Source: Oreohelix idahoensis (taxonomy: Eukaryota > Mollusca > Gastropoda > Stylommatophora > Oreohelicidae). From it: a stretch of 64,000 bases of DNA. Where the stretch lies: the NCBI GenBank assembly GCA_024509875.1, contig JAMPIV010000584.1, positions 1,116,001 to 1,180,000 on the forward strand, read 5' to 3'. A program made the position numbers and the translations under genes. The notes beneath the pieces were generated by a model. The model worked only from the letters and a program-made list of their open reading frames with translations. It had not been told where the DNA came from and made no database searches. Each line of letters opens with the position of its first letter. Position 1 is the first letter of the stretch. Positions 21,909 to 35,329 of this stretch are shown one piece after another.

Positions 21909-24060
21909 TCTATCAAATCCAGGGACAGATTTTACCTTTCACCATTTCACTTGTGAAATCTATTTCTTTACCGTATCTCCCATCTTTTGATTACACGGTT
22001 ACACTACGTTGCCTGTGATCGTCGAACGGTCGACACTGTCAAGACAATGTTGCGAGTCTTCCAACATCAAGCAGTTATTTTCTATAGCCGTTGACAGTCG
22101 AAATACAGTATGAGGAAAAAAAAGTTGACTGAAGTTTGATATAAAGTTGTGTTTAAGAAATGTTGAACGGAAAGAAGTGTAAGAGACAGAACGTTGTAAT
22201 TGGTGGTGCCTAGATCTTAGTCTAGAATTTCCCAACCATTTCAATGGCGACAGATTTGACTAAACCTCCCCCACTTCTCGACGCAACATGTAGAATAATA
22301 TTATCGGTACTGTTGGTAAATCGATTTTCACAACACCCTTCGTGGTCTCTGCACGGGCTTGGAGCCTGTGGCTTCGTCTACTGTTTTGTAATTTAGCTGT
22401 TATTTCATGAAGCATAACCGAAAATGTATTTCACTGTCAGAGTGTGCTGAAAATGTCTGAAGAAAAATATCTCTTGGAATAGGGACAGGGAACTGACCAG
22501 GTCCCGCTAATAACCCACCACACACACAACAGACATTTTGATTAATCACAGTTCAGAACGTTTTAATTTGGGAAATGGCGCAGTTTCAGCCGAGTTAACT
22601 TCTTTTCACAAGCCTCTAATTCCGATAAGCAGATGGCACTTTAGAATGACTGATGGGCGACGTGAACACATCTCTTTCGTTATCTTCTTCTCAATTTCTT
22701 TTTAATCACTACATAATATGAAAAGGAGATAAAGTCTCATATATAAAACTAGCTGACTTATTTTCATGGCACTTTTTTTTTTTTAACTATTACCTACACG
22801 TAGACTCTCAACTCTTTATATTCTACTTATCTATAGTATATTCACGATATGTAATGGAGGGTATTTAACCCGATCTCATTCTCTTTCTTGAATGGCAGTC
22901 TTTCCTGTAACTTTGCCAACTACGTCAACTTGTACTGTTTTTCATATTCCTCCCACTTCTGTTGTATTTGTTGTTTTTTTTCCCCATCAAATATTTATGC
23001 GTTCAAAATAGCCGTACTGGCTTAGTCTAATGTAAACATCTAACACGATCAAGTGAAAATAACCCTATCAACTGCATGACACGGAAAAACTTTGTGTAAA
23101 TGTGTGGGAAAATGATCGTACACAAGGACTTGCGAGAAGGCAGCACACAACGTGGCACACACCTTGCACGTGATCTCGTGCAAACACGTGCACGCCTTCG
23201 CGCGGTGTACTGAGCTGGAAACTTACTACACTTCAGGTACACGTCATTCACAAATACCAAGCTTTCTCCTCCTACCCGGCCGGTGCCCCACTGTGATCAT
23301 GCAAAAACTCTAGCTGTGAAGTTCCACAGAAACACTGTTCGCTAAAAATAAAAATAAGAAGGAAGTATTTGAGGTGTTGAGTGCTGAGGAATCAATAAAA
23401 GAAGTCGAAGGGCAGATCCATAATCAAATAATCAAGCCTGGGGATCAGTTGGACAAAAAAAAAAAAAAAAAACCCACACACTGTGTGAACTGTGTCCACT
23501 AGCTTCTTGCTTAACAGAAACTAACAATTCTCCATCAGTGTTGATACTTTCGTGTTGTAAAACTTTTTTTTTTTTTTTAAGTAGGATTATTTTAAAAAAT
23601 AATTAAACATTACGTGAATGGTATCTGTTTAACATGACAGAATAACAAAGAATATGCGAACTGAATAACTTTCAACTTTAAAATATAATGCACATTTTTG
23701 CCGTTACAAGTGAACATGTGTTTTATGTGTTGATATGCCTACATGCAACCTTTGTTTTGATCATGACCCTTGACATTCATGCATGACAGAAGCACATACA
23801 CACATGTGTGAATGTGAACTTCATTGTATCACAACTTTTTAAGACGCATGACTAGGGTTGTGAATGCGTGCGTTGTTTCTACGTGCGTGAGTGTGTGTGA
23901 ATGTAGTTTGATAATAAACTTAGGCATGCAGGGACGGAAACACACACGAAACGGAACACACGCGCCCTTCTGCCTGTCGTCGCCTGCACGTGAACTCTTT
24001 TGTGATTAGGAGCGTTTGGTAGGCATGCCCGGAAACGTGGATATGTGAACGTGTATTTAC
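21909..24060. other. no recognisable feature
   Basis: AT-rich, with poly-A/T tracts near 22,767, 23,455 and 23,565. No domain or matched repeat. Confidence 0.35.
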
Positions 24061-24115
24061 ATGTGTGTGTGTGTGTGTGCGTGCGTGTGTGTGTGTGTGT
24101 GTGTGAGAGAGAGAA
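24061..24115. repeat. (GT)n microsatellite with short (GA)n end
   Basis: About 45 bases of GT repeat with GC interruptions, followed by GAGAGAGAGA. Confidence 0.95.
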
Positions 24116-26039
24116 AAATAAACCTAGTTGCTAGGCGCATTTGTTAAGGGTCGAAGCCAGAAATACATTAGAAAAATAAAGGTATCTGTCAAATTAACGA
24201 AGTGGAAGCGTTTCACTTCTTAAGTTAAATTTGTTCTCCGTCTTGTTTTTTTTTTAACATAAACCGTGAAGCGTTGTAGCGAGAAGCACGTTTTATTTGC
24301 CATTTCATGAACGCTGTCTATTCGTCTTCCTCTAGGGCATCCCACTGTCTTGAAGCCAGACTTGCTGCTGAATGATTGTAGTAGTAGCTGACTCAGCTGT
24401 ATTCTGAACATATGTTCCAACTAGGTTTTTTTCTTTTCTTTCATTATTTTTGTTCCGTTTTTAACATAGGGTCTTGTTTACATTCCAGCTTCCCAATTTC
24501 TGACTCATGTTTTCACAGCTTTTCACTTTTTAATTTTTCATTCTGCATTACCCGCTTTTCTCAATCGTCTGTTCACGCAATATTCTCTTATTTTGATCTT
24601 TAGATAATGAACATGCACGGACAGCAGAAAGTTGGCGTTATGCAGACTGTCATCACAGACACTTATGGGTTGCTTGAACAGCGGCGTCAGTTGGTAATAA
24701 GCTACAGCGTTTGTGACGAAATCAGTAGCGCACGTTTTTACTTTCATCCACTCCGGCAGTATCACTTCATTTCTTCATTTTCCCCACTCATCGTCCTATT
24801 ATTTGGCATATTTATTGCCCTTGCATTCTTTTTGCTGTGACCGCACCCCAGACTTGGTTACGTTCCGCCATGTGAATCGTAACAAGACCAGGTTAATTAC
24901 ACAGGTCAGCGTGTGATACGTTTATCAATTGAGTCGCCTAGCCACCTTTGTCAGAGACACTCTTTATTGACTCAATATGATCTCGTACGAGTGATGAATA
25001 GAATGCCACATCGTCTGTCTGAGAGATCCGTCTGGCGGAGGCACGAAAACAGGCAATAATGAGATAATAGCTTCCGCCGGGCCATCCCTGTGTAATAGTT
25101 ACAGATAACCTGTCTGGTGGAGATACTATTGGAAGGTAGCATCTGGGCATAAAATAAGTTCACAGATTTGTTTGTGAGTTGGCGGAAGTATTACAGCATT
25201 ATTATAAAGAGGTCACGCAATGTAATTTTTAAATGTAATATTTTAAAACACGCGGAGGAGGTTAAATTAATATCCCTACCCATATAGTTCAGAGCTTTCG
25301 ATTGGATTGATTTGAGAAGCCGGAATAAACTTTGACTTTCATTGGAAAATTCGTCGGAAGTACAATCTGGGATTTGAACTGAGAATGAGAGATATAATCT
25401 ATCGAAATTGGAGTCACAAATCAGACTGCATCGCAACGTCAAATTAGCAACTCCCAGGAGCCAGAAGGAGCGGACTAAGGATTTCTCAATTATAAGTGAC
25501 AGATCGAAAGTATTTGGGCAACTTTAAAACTTAAAAAGTAAATCCGCTTTTATAAATACAAAGACTGGAATACTAAGTAATCAGATCACCCACCATAAGA
25601 TGAATACAAAAATGTCCAGACCAAGTGATTCGAAGCATCTAATAAAGTGCTGTGTTCATTTTAAACTGTGCGAGGAGATTGTGTTTCCAAAAGTTACTTT
25701 GGGGTAAGTGTAAACATTTATTTTACAAATGTGAATTTGACATGTTTGTCTTGCTAAGTGGTTATATATGAGGCTGGCAACCTTGTCGTTTATTTTTAGA
25801 TAGGTTAGAAGATATTTATGGTCCCGTCTGAGCAGAGCTGATAGTGGTAAATAGGTGAGAATAAAGGTGTAAGAAATAGATTTCACGAGTGAATAGTTAA
25901 GGAGAAAAAGTTGTCTCTGGACTGAATAGTTTCTCTAGTCCAGCCTATCTATACGACTATATTGTAGTGTAAGACACTCTTCCAACCCCTTATCTCCATA
26001 AAGATAAGTTTACCTAAACACACCCACACACAATTATGT
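24116..26039. other. no recognisable feature
   Basis: Short frames only. None has a recognisable domain. Confidence 0.35.
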
Positions 26040-26560
26040 GACAACAAGACACACAAAACGTGAAAACTATGGTTAATTGGGTATGGGTCTGACCAACACA
26101 CAAATGTAAGTTATTTTGTTGTTTATTATCATTAAACGTTTTACATCATCAAACACATAGAGCAATCAATAAAATCATGTTTACAGATATATGAAAATAA
26201 CCGAATAAGTGCCCTCCCCTTGTTGAGAAAAGATCCCAAAAGAAGTTAATAACCTAAAGGTCAAAGATAAGCACTACGTTACAGAATAGACTATGAAGAA
26301 CAAGTTCCCCACTAAGTTACTACTCAGTAAAGTACTCAGTTTAGAGAAATAAAAAAGAAGTTAGTACAATGATTGTAACAAAGGAAAATATTCACTCTCT
26401 CTATCTCTAACTCTGTCATATGTGGCCACAAACACTCTTGCTTACCTAATCATGGTGTTGGTATCCCTTAAAAATTACAATAGTCTGAACCTATACTGTC
26501 AGGTGGGTTGCCCAAATATGGCCCCAGTCCAGCCTATATATCGAATAATAATTACGTGGA
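26040..26560. repeat. dispersed repeat, similar to 54.96-55.5 kb
   Basis: ACCAACACACAAATGTAAGTT with a following TTTATTATCATTAAA, and later TGGCCACAAACACTC...CTTACC, keep the same order and spacing class as ACCAATACAAATAAAGTT...TTTATTATCATAAATCA and TGGCCATCCCACAGAC...CTTACC near 54,978-55,500. No coding is evident. The repeat type is unknown. Confidence 0.45.
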
Positions 26561-29114
26561 CGCCAAATTTGGTGGTTTAATTTTTCCTGGATGAATCATG
26601 TGTCACCGCAAATAGTTACTGAAGCAAGACGTGCTCGGGACGTTCACAGTTGCAAAAGGAGAAAAGTAATTCCTGTATTGCTAAGCATCTGGTTGCTACG
26701 ACAAATGTTACAATATGTAAAACTGATGGTGATGGTAAATCCTATCGGCTGGCTCTTATGGTGAGTGCCGATTTTGAAACAGCGTAGTTTTCTGTATCAC
26801 TCCGTTGCTACGGCTGTCAAACGTCAGGAATATATGTTCTTTCGTATGCCCAATGGGCTGGAAAAATTGGATAAATAATTATGGGTAATGTACAGTCCAG
26901 TTACGATTAATCTTAATGTTTATTGGTCTCTTGGGCCCAACCGGTTCACGAAGGAACTTGGGACTGGTAGCCACAAAGAAGACACCATTAATCCTTCACT
27001 GAATGAAGAAAGAAGACCGAACTAGTCCAAAAATCGAAGACCCCAAAATAATAATAATGGTACTGGTAATGTTAAACCGCTGGCCGCTGGTTTTGATCAG
27101 GTGCTAGATAAGGAAGAAAAGAACATTTTTAAAAACTGTACTATCCTATCCAGCTGTAAGTTTTCCGCTATGGCATGTCGGGAAAAAGGGTATGCGCCCT
27201 CCCCCGTTATTGCCCGCTTATTTACTTTATCCATTCGCGCACTTTAACAAAAATCGCCTGTCACTACTAGATATTTGTCGGCGTCTATTGTTTAGTCACA
27301 TAACATTAACTCTAGTCACTTATTTAATTTCACACAATGAAATATAATGCGAATTCTATTCGGTCACTCATCCGTCACGCTTAATAATCTCAGTCAGCTA
27401 AGCCGTATCTTCTTGTGTAAGAAAAATGGGGTGTTTGAAATTACATTACTCTGAACGACTGGCAAGAAATATCTATGCGTTAGGTTATTTCCCTAGTTTT
27501 AAACGCTAGGGAATTATAGTGAATAAAAATGGTAAACCTAACATATTTTAACACTTAAGCATAATTTCTATTACCACAGATCAGAAAATGAAATCCCCAC
27601 GAGACAATTTAACACATTTAGCGAAGAATGGTTCTAGTCCGGCGTGTTTAGATTATCTAAGAATTTCTGAGCGACTTCTGATAACTGAATTTGAGAGAGC
27701 GCGGTATATATACAGATCGTGGTGTTATTATCACTAGAAGATGTTACAATTCACATCTTCTGTATAGCAGAGAATCAGGAAACTACGTTTCCCGGATCAA
27801 AGGTTTTTCGTTCATTCTACTCAGCGATGCTGATCGACATCAGAAGACTTGCCGTGCACGGGCCTCTCTTAGATTACGTCCCCTTTCCGCAGATCAATCG
27901 TTTACCTCTCCCTGAAACGTACGAACATCAAAGGTGGTCGGGAAAATATTATCGCCCCTGTATCTCTTCAAACCATCCGTTATTTCTACGCGCATCTGTC
28001 TAATGACCGATAATTGGCAAATCAGTCGCGTGAGAAACTCAGGTAAACAAACGTGATTCGCTCCCTTGTTAAGACTGGCAGGTGCGAAAAGTTGATAAAC
28101 AACTCTGTCGTTATGTTCCCAGAAAAAGGGCGTGGATTCAAAGGTGAGTCATACAAACAGAAATTTGCGTTGTTTGGCTTAGCCAATGGTAGACACTAAA
28201 TGGGAAAGCAAAGGCTGTCAGATTACTGTATTAATATTTACATTCTACGTCACAAATCTCAACAGATGAAAATAGTATATCCATAAACCACCACAGCAAG
28301 CACTGGTGATCGCTTCTTGCTAGTCGTATAAAAAACCGACAGCAGAGGTGACCCTAGACTCCGACTGGAGCAGTGATGATTACATCACATGTGCCTCAAG
28401 TGTATCATATCATTTTGTGAGATATATGTACCTTGTTATTTGCAATTCAGGTAAATCATTGCTTCTAGCGCTGTCCAAACACATATTTTCCCAGTTTAAT
28501 ACCCAGAAGGAAATTGGTGATTTCTAATCATCTTCCTTGAGTTACGCTGTGTATACTCAAAAGAATAATTATTCAGAGAGACTAACATTGGTGGGTGGAC
28601 AGCGAGACAATGCGCCTGTTAATTTGCAGCCCACAAATGTACTTAGCAGAGGCATTTGTTTTTATTTTGTCTAAAATATCTTGGTACTAAGCTATCAGAC
28701 GGTTCGTGGAACTAAGCTATCAGACAGAATGGGAAGTGTAATCATCACAAAAGAATTGACGAAATCGCGGCTGCAGGACTCACTTTTGCCAGTTAAGTGC
28801 TTGTAAAAGGCCCCAGCAAATGGACATTAAATATTAATTTCAAATTTAAATCCTCAAACCAAGTTTCCGTGAAGACAACTTTAATTTTCATCTAAAATTC
28901 ACCATAATTTTATTTATTTTAACCTGTTAAAACTAATCAATTATGAAATGTGTTACATGTTATTTTAAAACATAACAATCTTAGTTGATTCAGCTATTAT
29001 AAGCGTGAAAGCAACGTATAAGCAAGACTCTTTAATAATATATCTACATTTAGACAGATATTTACATTTAGAGAGCTAATACTTATAAAAAGGAATTTAG
29101 CTGGATTTACACTA
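26561..29114. other. no recognisable feature
   Basis: A TATATA box-like stretch at 27,704 and a 9-bp inverted repeat (AGAAGATGT, loop 8, ACATCTTCT at 27,735-27,760) precede frames of 74 and 94 codons that have no domain. I do not call a gene. Confidence 0.35.
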
Positions 29115-29405
29115 GCTGGAGGCTTGAACGGGCTATAAAACCATTGCTTAATTCTTCACAAAAGGCGACGGTCCGATATAAGTTAACAATTGCCCTGCCA
29201 ATGCCGCATTGTTCTTGACTTCGGAAATATCTTGTGAACACTCCCTTGAGAAAGAAGCGTCATTACTCTTCTATCTACAACTCTGCCAAGAGTAATCTTG
29301 TGCGAAGGTAGACATCTTTGACGACCTACTTTAGATACTCTTGAGTTTTGGCCACTGTTGGACCACTACTGCAAAGCAGGGGAGGCAATCCGTGAAAGCG
29401 TTAAC
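29115..29405 (-). repeat. dispersed repeat, inverted partner of 2.8-3.1 kb
   Basis: CTTCACAAAAGGCG, ACTCTGCCAAGAGTAATCTT and ACTGTTGGACCACTACTGCA are the reverse complement of the repeat at 2,815-3,100, in reversed order. Confidence 0.7.
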
Positions 29406-30390
29406 CTTTTGACACCATATTCCTATTTCTTTGTCTATTCTACTTTCCTGTGTAAATATGATTTTAAGGTTTATGAATTCGTTGACTTACTATTTGATCA
29501 TGGTAATATATATAATTTTTTTTTCCCACGTGTCTGCGGTGTCACGTGTCATTTTGTCACAACCTCTCTTATATTTCTCGTCTGTGTTTTCAGTTGGTTA
29601 AAGTGGCTGACTAAGGGTTATCTCGAAGCGTGCCAGGTTTCTAGCGCATAGTTCATTTGTAAAACTTATTCCAATACCACTTTTTATTTTTAAATCAATT
29701 AAGGCTCTATTTGGATTATTGTTAGAAGTGACAATACGATACATTCTATACAAGCATACATAGAGAGAGAGAGGAAATGATTGATGTGTAGACAGCGAGA
29801 CATGTAACGAAACAGACTTATTAATAGACAGACAGATAGACAAAAAAATCAGTAAATAGATATATAGATAAATTGATTGACGGATTGGTAAAATGTATGA
29901 CTAATAGAGAGATAAATGATGGGCAGGATGGCGGACAGACTGACTCATAAACGGACAGATGAATAGAAGTGGAGACAGTCAGGAAGAAAACAAGACAGAC
30001 AGATATTACTTCATGTGTTTCTGCAGTCCTGGTCTTTATAGCAATTTTTTACATCATGGGTTTGCTATCGTTGTGCACAATCCAGCTGAAGTGTTTCTCA
30101 CAACGTGTCCGTCAAATATATAGATCCTTTAAGCTTATATGACTTATGAATGTTATCATTGCTATTATTGATTTACCCATTAGATAATCTCTGAAAGGCC
30201 GAGGACAAGATTGGAACTAGGCCAGGAGGAAGACAGCCGATATGATAGTATGGCGCTCTCTCTTCCAAATCTCTACACCACCTAGAAGATGAACGATTAA
30301 GTAAGTGAGTAAGTATTATTAATTTACTTAAAAGTACCATATCATGACTCAATCTTCCAGTGTAATCGTCTGTGAACTAGAGAACAAAGG
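29406..30390. other. no recognisable feature
   Basis: Contains a diverged GACA/GATA-rich stretch at about 29,760-30,005 but no coding or matched repeat. Confidence 0.35.
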
Positions 30391-30844
30391 AGAATTACTT
30401 TGATTCACCCATCACAACTACTTTGATTCACCCATCACAACTACTTTGATTCACCCACCACAACTTCTTTTATTCACCCATCAGAACTACTTTGATTCAC
30501 CCATCAGAACTACTTTGGTTCACCCATACTAACTACTTTGATTCACCCATCACAACTACTTTGATTCACCCATCATAACTACTTTGATTCACCCATCACA
30601 ACTACTTTTATTCACCCATACTAACTACTTTGATTCACCCATCACAACTACTTTGATTCATCCACCACAACTACTTTTATTCACCCATCAGAACTACTTT
30701 GATTCACACATAAGAACTACTTTGATTCACCCATACTAACTACTTTGATTCACTCATCACAACTACTTTGATTCACCCATCAAAACTACTTTGATTCACC
30801 ATCAGAACTACTTTTATTCACCCATACTAACTACTTTGATTCAC
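30391..30844 (+). repeat. 23-bp minisatellite, left part
   Basis: About 19 copies of CTTTGATTCACCCATCACAACTA, with variants TTTTATTCACCC, CATAC and CATCAGAACTA. The array stops at GATTCAC (30,844), where the minus-strand LTR begins, and resumes at 33,320 after it. Confidence 0.95.
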
Positions 30845-33319
30845 TGTGGTGGGTTTTGATGTTAAAGGAAAGTATTTAGTATGTGTCTACAGAGTGAGGT
30901 CAGATATGCAAGTCCCTGAGTCTAATAGTTGAGTATGATGTTCTCAGGGTACCTGACTGCTACCACACTACGATCTCACTCTGCGATTTATTTTGGGTAT
31001 CTAGTGTTTGTGATGTTATTTATATGGCTTGATGTCTAGGGTAATGAAAATGTAGTGATAAATGCGTTAAACAAATACAATTTTAAATCACTAACATCGA
31101 ATAAAAAAGACTGGGTTTAAAGTTATGATATATATGTATATACAATTTAATTTCCTGTCCCTCAATTTTTTTAGGACAGGAATGTTTAACTTAAAATGAA
31201 ATTATGGTTTTATATCAAATTACTAACCAAGAAAGACATTTGTCCAATATATCTCTTAATATGTTAATGTTTATACACGTTTATTCCCTGTTGGAGACTA
31301 CTGTTATCTGAAGAGTCACTATTGGGAAAAACTGGTATTCACATCATATCACAAACTGTTACTGAATAGGGTGGAGTTCGAACATATTTGAGCTAGCATG
31401 TAAGCCCTGAAGATTTAGGCTTATCTTAGAATCCGTGTAGACCCTGGATTACTGGTTGAGAAAACTGCACACGATCCACTGCCGTGTATTCTGGAGTCTG
31501 CTATTACTTGTATGCTTTGATAAAGAAACAACCGGTAGGTTGCCTCAATTTCTGCAGCTCTGACTTCTGACCAACTTGGACTGGGTGATGTAACCCTGAA
31601 ACAAGAGGAACAAGCCTCCCTAAGTCTCCAGCTGACTATCTCCACCACTACCAATTTAACATCATTAAACAAGTATTGTGATCAGATAAAATAGCTAACT
31701 AAATTAGCTACAGTCTTTAACTTTATTGTGACTTCTTCATAACAGTGGGTATCTTCTTTTCCACATAGTATCAACGCCCCTGTCCATATACATCATCTTC
31801 TTCTTCAGCTGAAATACCATCTTTTCTTTTCTTCAAAGTTAATATACCAATAGGCCTGCCAGTGACTTTCTGGTCTTACAGTCAAAATATGTATGACAAT
31901 ATTCAACTCAAAGTTAGTTTAATTTGCTTCCTAAGTCTGCTTAGACATGCCTCTGCTCCTAGTATGTTGCAATCTTCCACAAAGGCAAAATGTCGTACAC
32001 ACACAATGTTATGGCGCCCTATCTGGGTTGGCCTCTACATCTAATAATGTATTAAAAAGGTTATTCATCTTACCGCAATCAATGAAATAATCACACACTA
32101 TGTTAAGGTCTAACAGGCTGTCAATGGTCACTTTTAGACAGTTGCTGCTACAGATGCAACGGTCATTAATTGCTCTGCTTGAAACCTTGCTTGTATGAAA
32201 ATCTCTATCAAGTGGCACCCTGCATAGCAGATGCGGTAGTTTTATTCTCCGTATGTCTATCCTAACATTAACCAATCAGTTTAAATTACACCGATTTGAC
32301 TCTTCTTTGAAAATCCCAAACATTTATTTTTGAAAATCCCAAACATTTATGTACGTTTATCAATAAGATCATCCATCTGCTTCTAACATTACTGTTTAGA
32401 CTATGTGTCGCTTACGCTGGCAAAACGTCCAAGTTATACTTCTCCCTCCTCCTAGCAGTGTCTAGCAAATGAGGCAAGCCAATGTGACTTGTTTCCAAGC
32501 AACGACTAGAAAAATGTTACTTTTAAATTGAGCTGGGATATCAGTGTGTTCGTCTATATGTGTCATCAATTTTATTTTATGCGATAACTCAGTCACTTTT
32601 GAAGCTATCTAAAAGATGAAAAGTGATTATTAATCAGGCTAATGTCCTTTGTCTAGCCAGTATATTTTCATCTACGTCTTTATCTAAGTTTGCATCTTTG
32701 TACTTTTCTCTTTATTTATAAGTCTAGATACGCTTTCATAGGAAATAGTATAGTATTGAATAAACTACGTTATTGCTTTTAATTCCATTCTGTCTTTTCC
32801 TTTTTATTCATTCTATAGAACTTCTCTCTGTTTCCCGTCTTTTTTAAAAGAAACACGTGTTGGCCGACTTCCAAAACGGTTTCATGTTATATTAAAAAAA
32901 TTAGTACGAAGCAACGAAAAAGCCTTTGGTAATCGGGGATGGGTACCCTCGCGTGGCGTTAATAGTTTCAAATCGCATGCCTCTCGCTGGCGTTTTTGAA
33001 AATGCGACGTTCTGAAAAACGACGTCTAGCGGCAACTGTCGCATGTTGTAACTAATAATAGATTCTTAGAATACGTTAGTTAAAAAAAATTCAAGGAGTG
33101 TCCAATATTTTGCATTAGATTTTATCGTCCTTGACAATTTTCAAATTCTTATAGTAGCGGGTTATAAACGGTAACTTCACGTCACTAGAATTGGACTTTT
33201 GAAAAAATATGAGTAGGGTAGGGCAATGGTAGCTATCTTGGCGTATTGGAACAAAATTCAATTACAGTATTATCATTATAATTTGAGCTGGAGGGTTAAA
33301 AACGGTGCATTTTATCACA
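30845..33319 (-). mobile_element. solo LTR, family 2 (copy C), TSD TTCAC
   Basis: On the minus strand this 2,475-bp block begins TGTGATAAAATGCACC and ends CAAAACCCACCACA, the family-2 LTR termini. TTCAC flanks it at 30,840-30,844 and 33,320-33,324, and the minisatellite on both sides would be continuous without it. Conserved internal points on the minus strand are a splice donor GCGGTAAGATGAA (GT at 32,073-32,072), an acceptor TTTCAGGG (ending 31,596) and TTACCCTAGACATCAAGCC. No internal gag-pol remains, so it is a solo LTR. Confidence 0.88.
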
Positions 33320-33410
33320 TTCACTCATCACAACTACTTTGATTCACCCATCAAAACTACTTTGATTCACCCATCAGAACTACTTTGATTCATCCATCAC
33401 AACTACATTA
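33320..33410 (+). repeat. 23-bp minisatellite, right part
   Basis: Three to four further units of the same repeat (TTCACTCATCACAACTACTTTGATTCACCC type) continue the array interrupted by the solo LTR. Confidence 0.93.
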
Positions 33411-33787
33411 AAATGGTAAGTGGAACGAGAATTAGAGACATAAAAAGGAAAGGGAATTGGCCGCAGACAGGGCACACTTTGAAGAATTAATCTAGTAGCA
33501 TCAAAAGGATATCCATGTTCTGGAGTCCCCGAGATAACAGAAACAGTGACCCAATTCATAAGGAGAAGAGAACTGGTGCTGGTGACAAAGATAAGATACA
33601 TAAGAAAAACGCAAACAGAATGTTAAAGATGTCACAAGAAAAAAGAAACTCCACGTGAACTAACTGAATGCCTTTGTCCACAAGCAGCTAGAAAACCAAG
33701 AAGAAGACCTGCCAAACGTAACGTGGCATATGCTCGAGAAAAATAATGCCAGAGACATATTTTCTTTAGTTAACTTTCAGCATTTTT

Positions 33788-33937
<150 letters not shown>

Positions 33938-33954
33938 GACTTGTACCTACAATA

Positions 33955-34420
33955 AGGTAACAATCATCTGACCAGCAGCTCCTTCTACAAGCCTCGCACC
34001 AATGATGCCGCGGTCTTCAGCAATCGTCAGGTCCACTACAACATTAAACAGCTGATCTCAGATACGTTTTAAGTATTCCAGCGCATCTATCTTTAGATTC
34101 ATGAAAGTTGTTTGGACAAATATGTATTCTACATACTTCCCAAAATCCGCAAACCCGATAACTCTCGTAAACCCATTGTCTTGGCTCGTGCCTGCAGCAC
34201 AGAACGCAGATTTGCTTCCTCGACAGCGTCTTTTAGCCCATTGTCGAGAATTTTCCCTCATACTTAAAAGACATTAACCATGCTCACAAAACCTTCTCTC
34301 ACTTATGTTTTTGGGCTTGTTTTCCATACTTAGGATTTACTCTCCGTACCCGGATGCGGAAGCATTTTGCATATTTATTGTAAATCCCTGACTACCAGTG
34401 GTAGCTTGCTTTCACGGGTT
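33955..34420 (+). pseudogene. Penelope-like element RT fragment
   Basis: The plus strand reads SSSFYKPRTND, then VFYILPKIRKPDNSRKPIV and RACSTE, followed in a shifted frame by KDINHAHKTF. The block [Y/F]ILPKIHKP..PGRPIV is characteristic of Penelope-like retroelement RTs. Stops and at least one frameshift interrupt it, and the GIY-YIG endonuclease is not seen. It lies between two (TA)n tracts. Confidence 0.65.
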
Positions 34421-34428
34421 GTATTCAT

Positions 34429-34512
<84 letters not shown>
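34429..34512. repeat. (TA)n microsatellite
   Basis: About 80 bases of TA repeat ending right at the Helitron 3' terminus. Confidence 0.97.
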
Positions 34513-34513
<1 letters not shown>

Positions 34514-34520
34514 TAACTAA

Positions 34521-35225
34521 CTAGCAATAACCCGTCAATAATGACGGAAGTAAATCAAAAACTGTAATATATTTTTAAAATATTTTTAAATTCAATATAA
34601 AAGTTCTTTCATGACAACATATTTTGTGAAAGTGCGTGGATTTGTTTCAAAGAATGTTCCCTGATAAAAAGTGTTTTTAACAAAAACTTTCAAGTTTTCA
34701 TGATTTGTTCCTCGGGTGAGGGCGACATAGAGCTGGCCGTGTCCGAAAACAGGTTCAGGAAGGAAAACTCCTACGTGATCAAAAGATTGTCTATGCGCCT
34801 TATTGATCGTTATTGCAAATGCTAAAATCACTGGGAATTGATGACGCTGCATCCTAAATGGCAAAGTGCGCTCGCTCGGTTCTAAGTCAATTCGAGGAAT
34901 TAAGACTCGTTCTCCCTTATTACTGTCAGTGATAATTTCTGCATCAATGGAATTCCGATGCGACTTTTATGACCAAAAGCGAGCCATTCAATAGTCCGTT
35001 TTTTGCGTTCAGAATTCGCAATAGCATGATACATGCAGCAACCTTTAATTTCAGCAAATGCGGTGGCATTCCTAATGGGCACTGCTCGTTAAGGAATTCG
35101 GTTGGGAAATCTGCTGCTTCGGAAATCATGGTATCTATGCTCCAATAAACCGTTTCATTTCCAGCGAGTAGCTCCAGCAATAATTCTGCAATACTTGAAA
35201 TTAAAATTTTGTCTTGAAGAAACAA
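34521..35225 (-). mobile_element. Helitron 3' end with helicase C-terminus
   Basis: On the minus strand a decayed Pif1/RepHel helicase C-terminus is followed by a short 3' UTR, then the hairpin CCGTCATTATTGACGG (34,547-34,532), then GTTATTG and the terminal CTAG (34,524-34,521) with T as the next base. A ~16-nt hairpin just before CTAG, inserted against T, is the classic Helitron 3' terminus. The 5' part and the Rep domain are not in the window. Confidence 0.85.
34592..35225 (-). pseudogene. RepHel/Pif1-like helicase, C-terminal part, frameshifted
   Basis: Two minus-strand frames make up the helicase end. The upper one (to about 34,960) reads GNETVYWSIDT, PTEFLNEQCPLGMPPHLLKLK and ACIMLLRILNAKNGLLNG. 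After a frameshift near 34,950-34,985, the lower one reads DAEIITDSNKGERVLIPRID, FAITINKAHRQSFDHVGVFL and YVALTRGTNHENLKVFVK. These are the late motifs of the 5'-3' SF1 helicase that unwinds DNA during rolling-circle transposition. The usual NKAQGQ reads NKAHRQ here. Walker A/B and Rep are absent. Confidence 0.85.
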
Positions 35226-35329
35226 TCAAAAACTTACATTTTAAGGTTATTATTAACAAAATGATGAGTTAAATCCGTTTCCGGAATGAAACTGGGTTCT
35301 ACAATCAAAAACTTACATTTTATTCATAT

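Noticed and set aside
25936..26541. Direct repeat GTCCAGCCTATCTATA / GTCCAGCCTATATATC about 590 bp apart as target duplication of one insertion
   Set aside because: The repeats differ, no inverted or poly-A end is seen next to them, and the stretch only partly matches the repeat at 55 kb. Evidence is too weak.
27691..28003. Possible small gene after a TATATA box with hairpin
   Set aside because: Two overlapping frames without domains. Promoter-like words are common by chance in AT-rich DNA.
30391..30844. CRISPR-like 23-bp array
   Set aside because: It is a contiguous tandem repeat without spacers.
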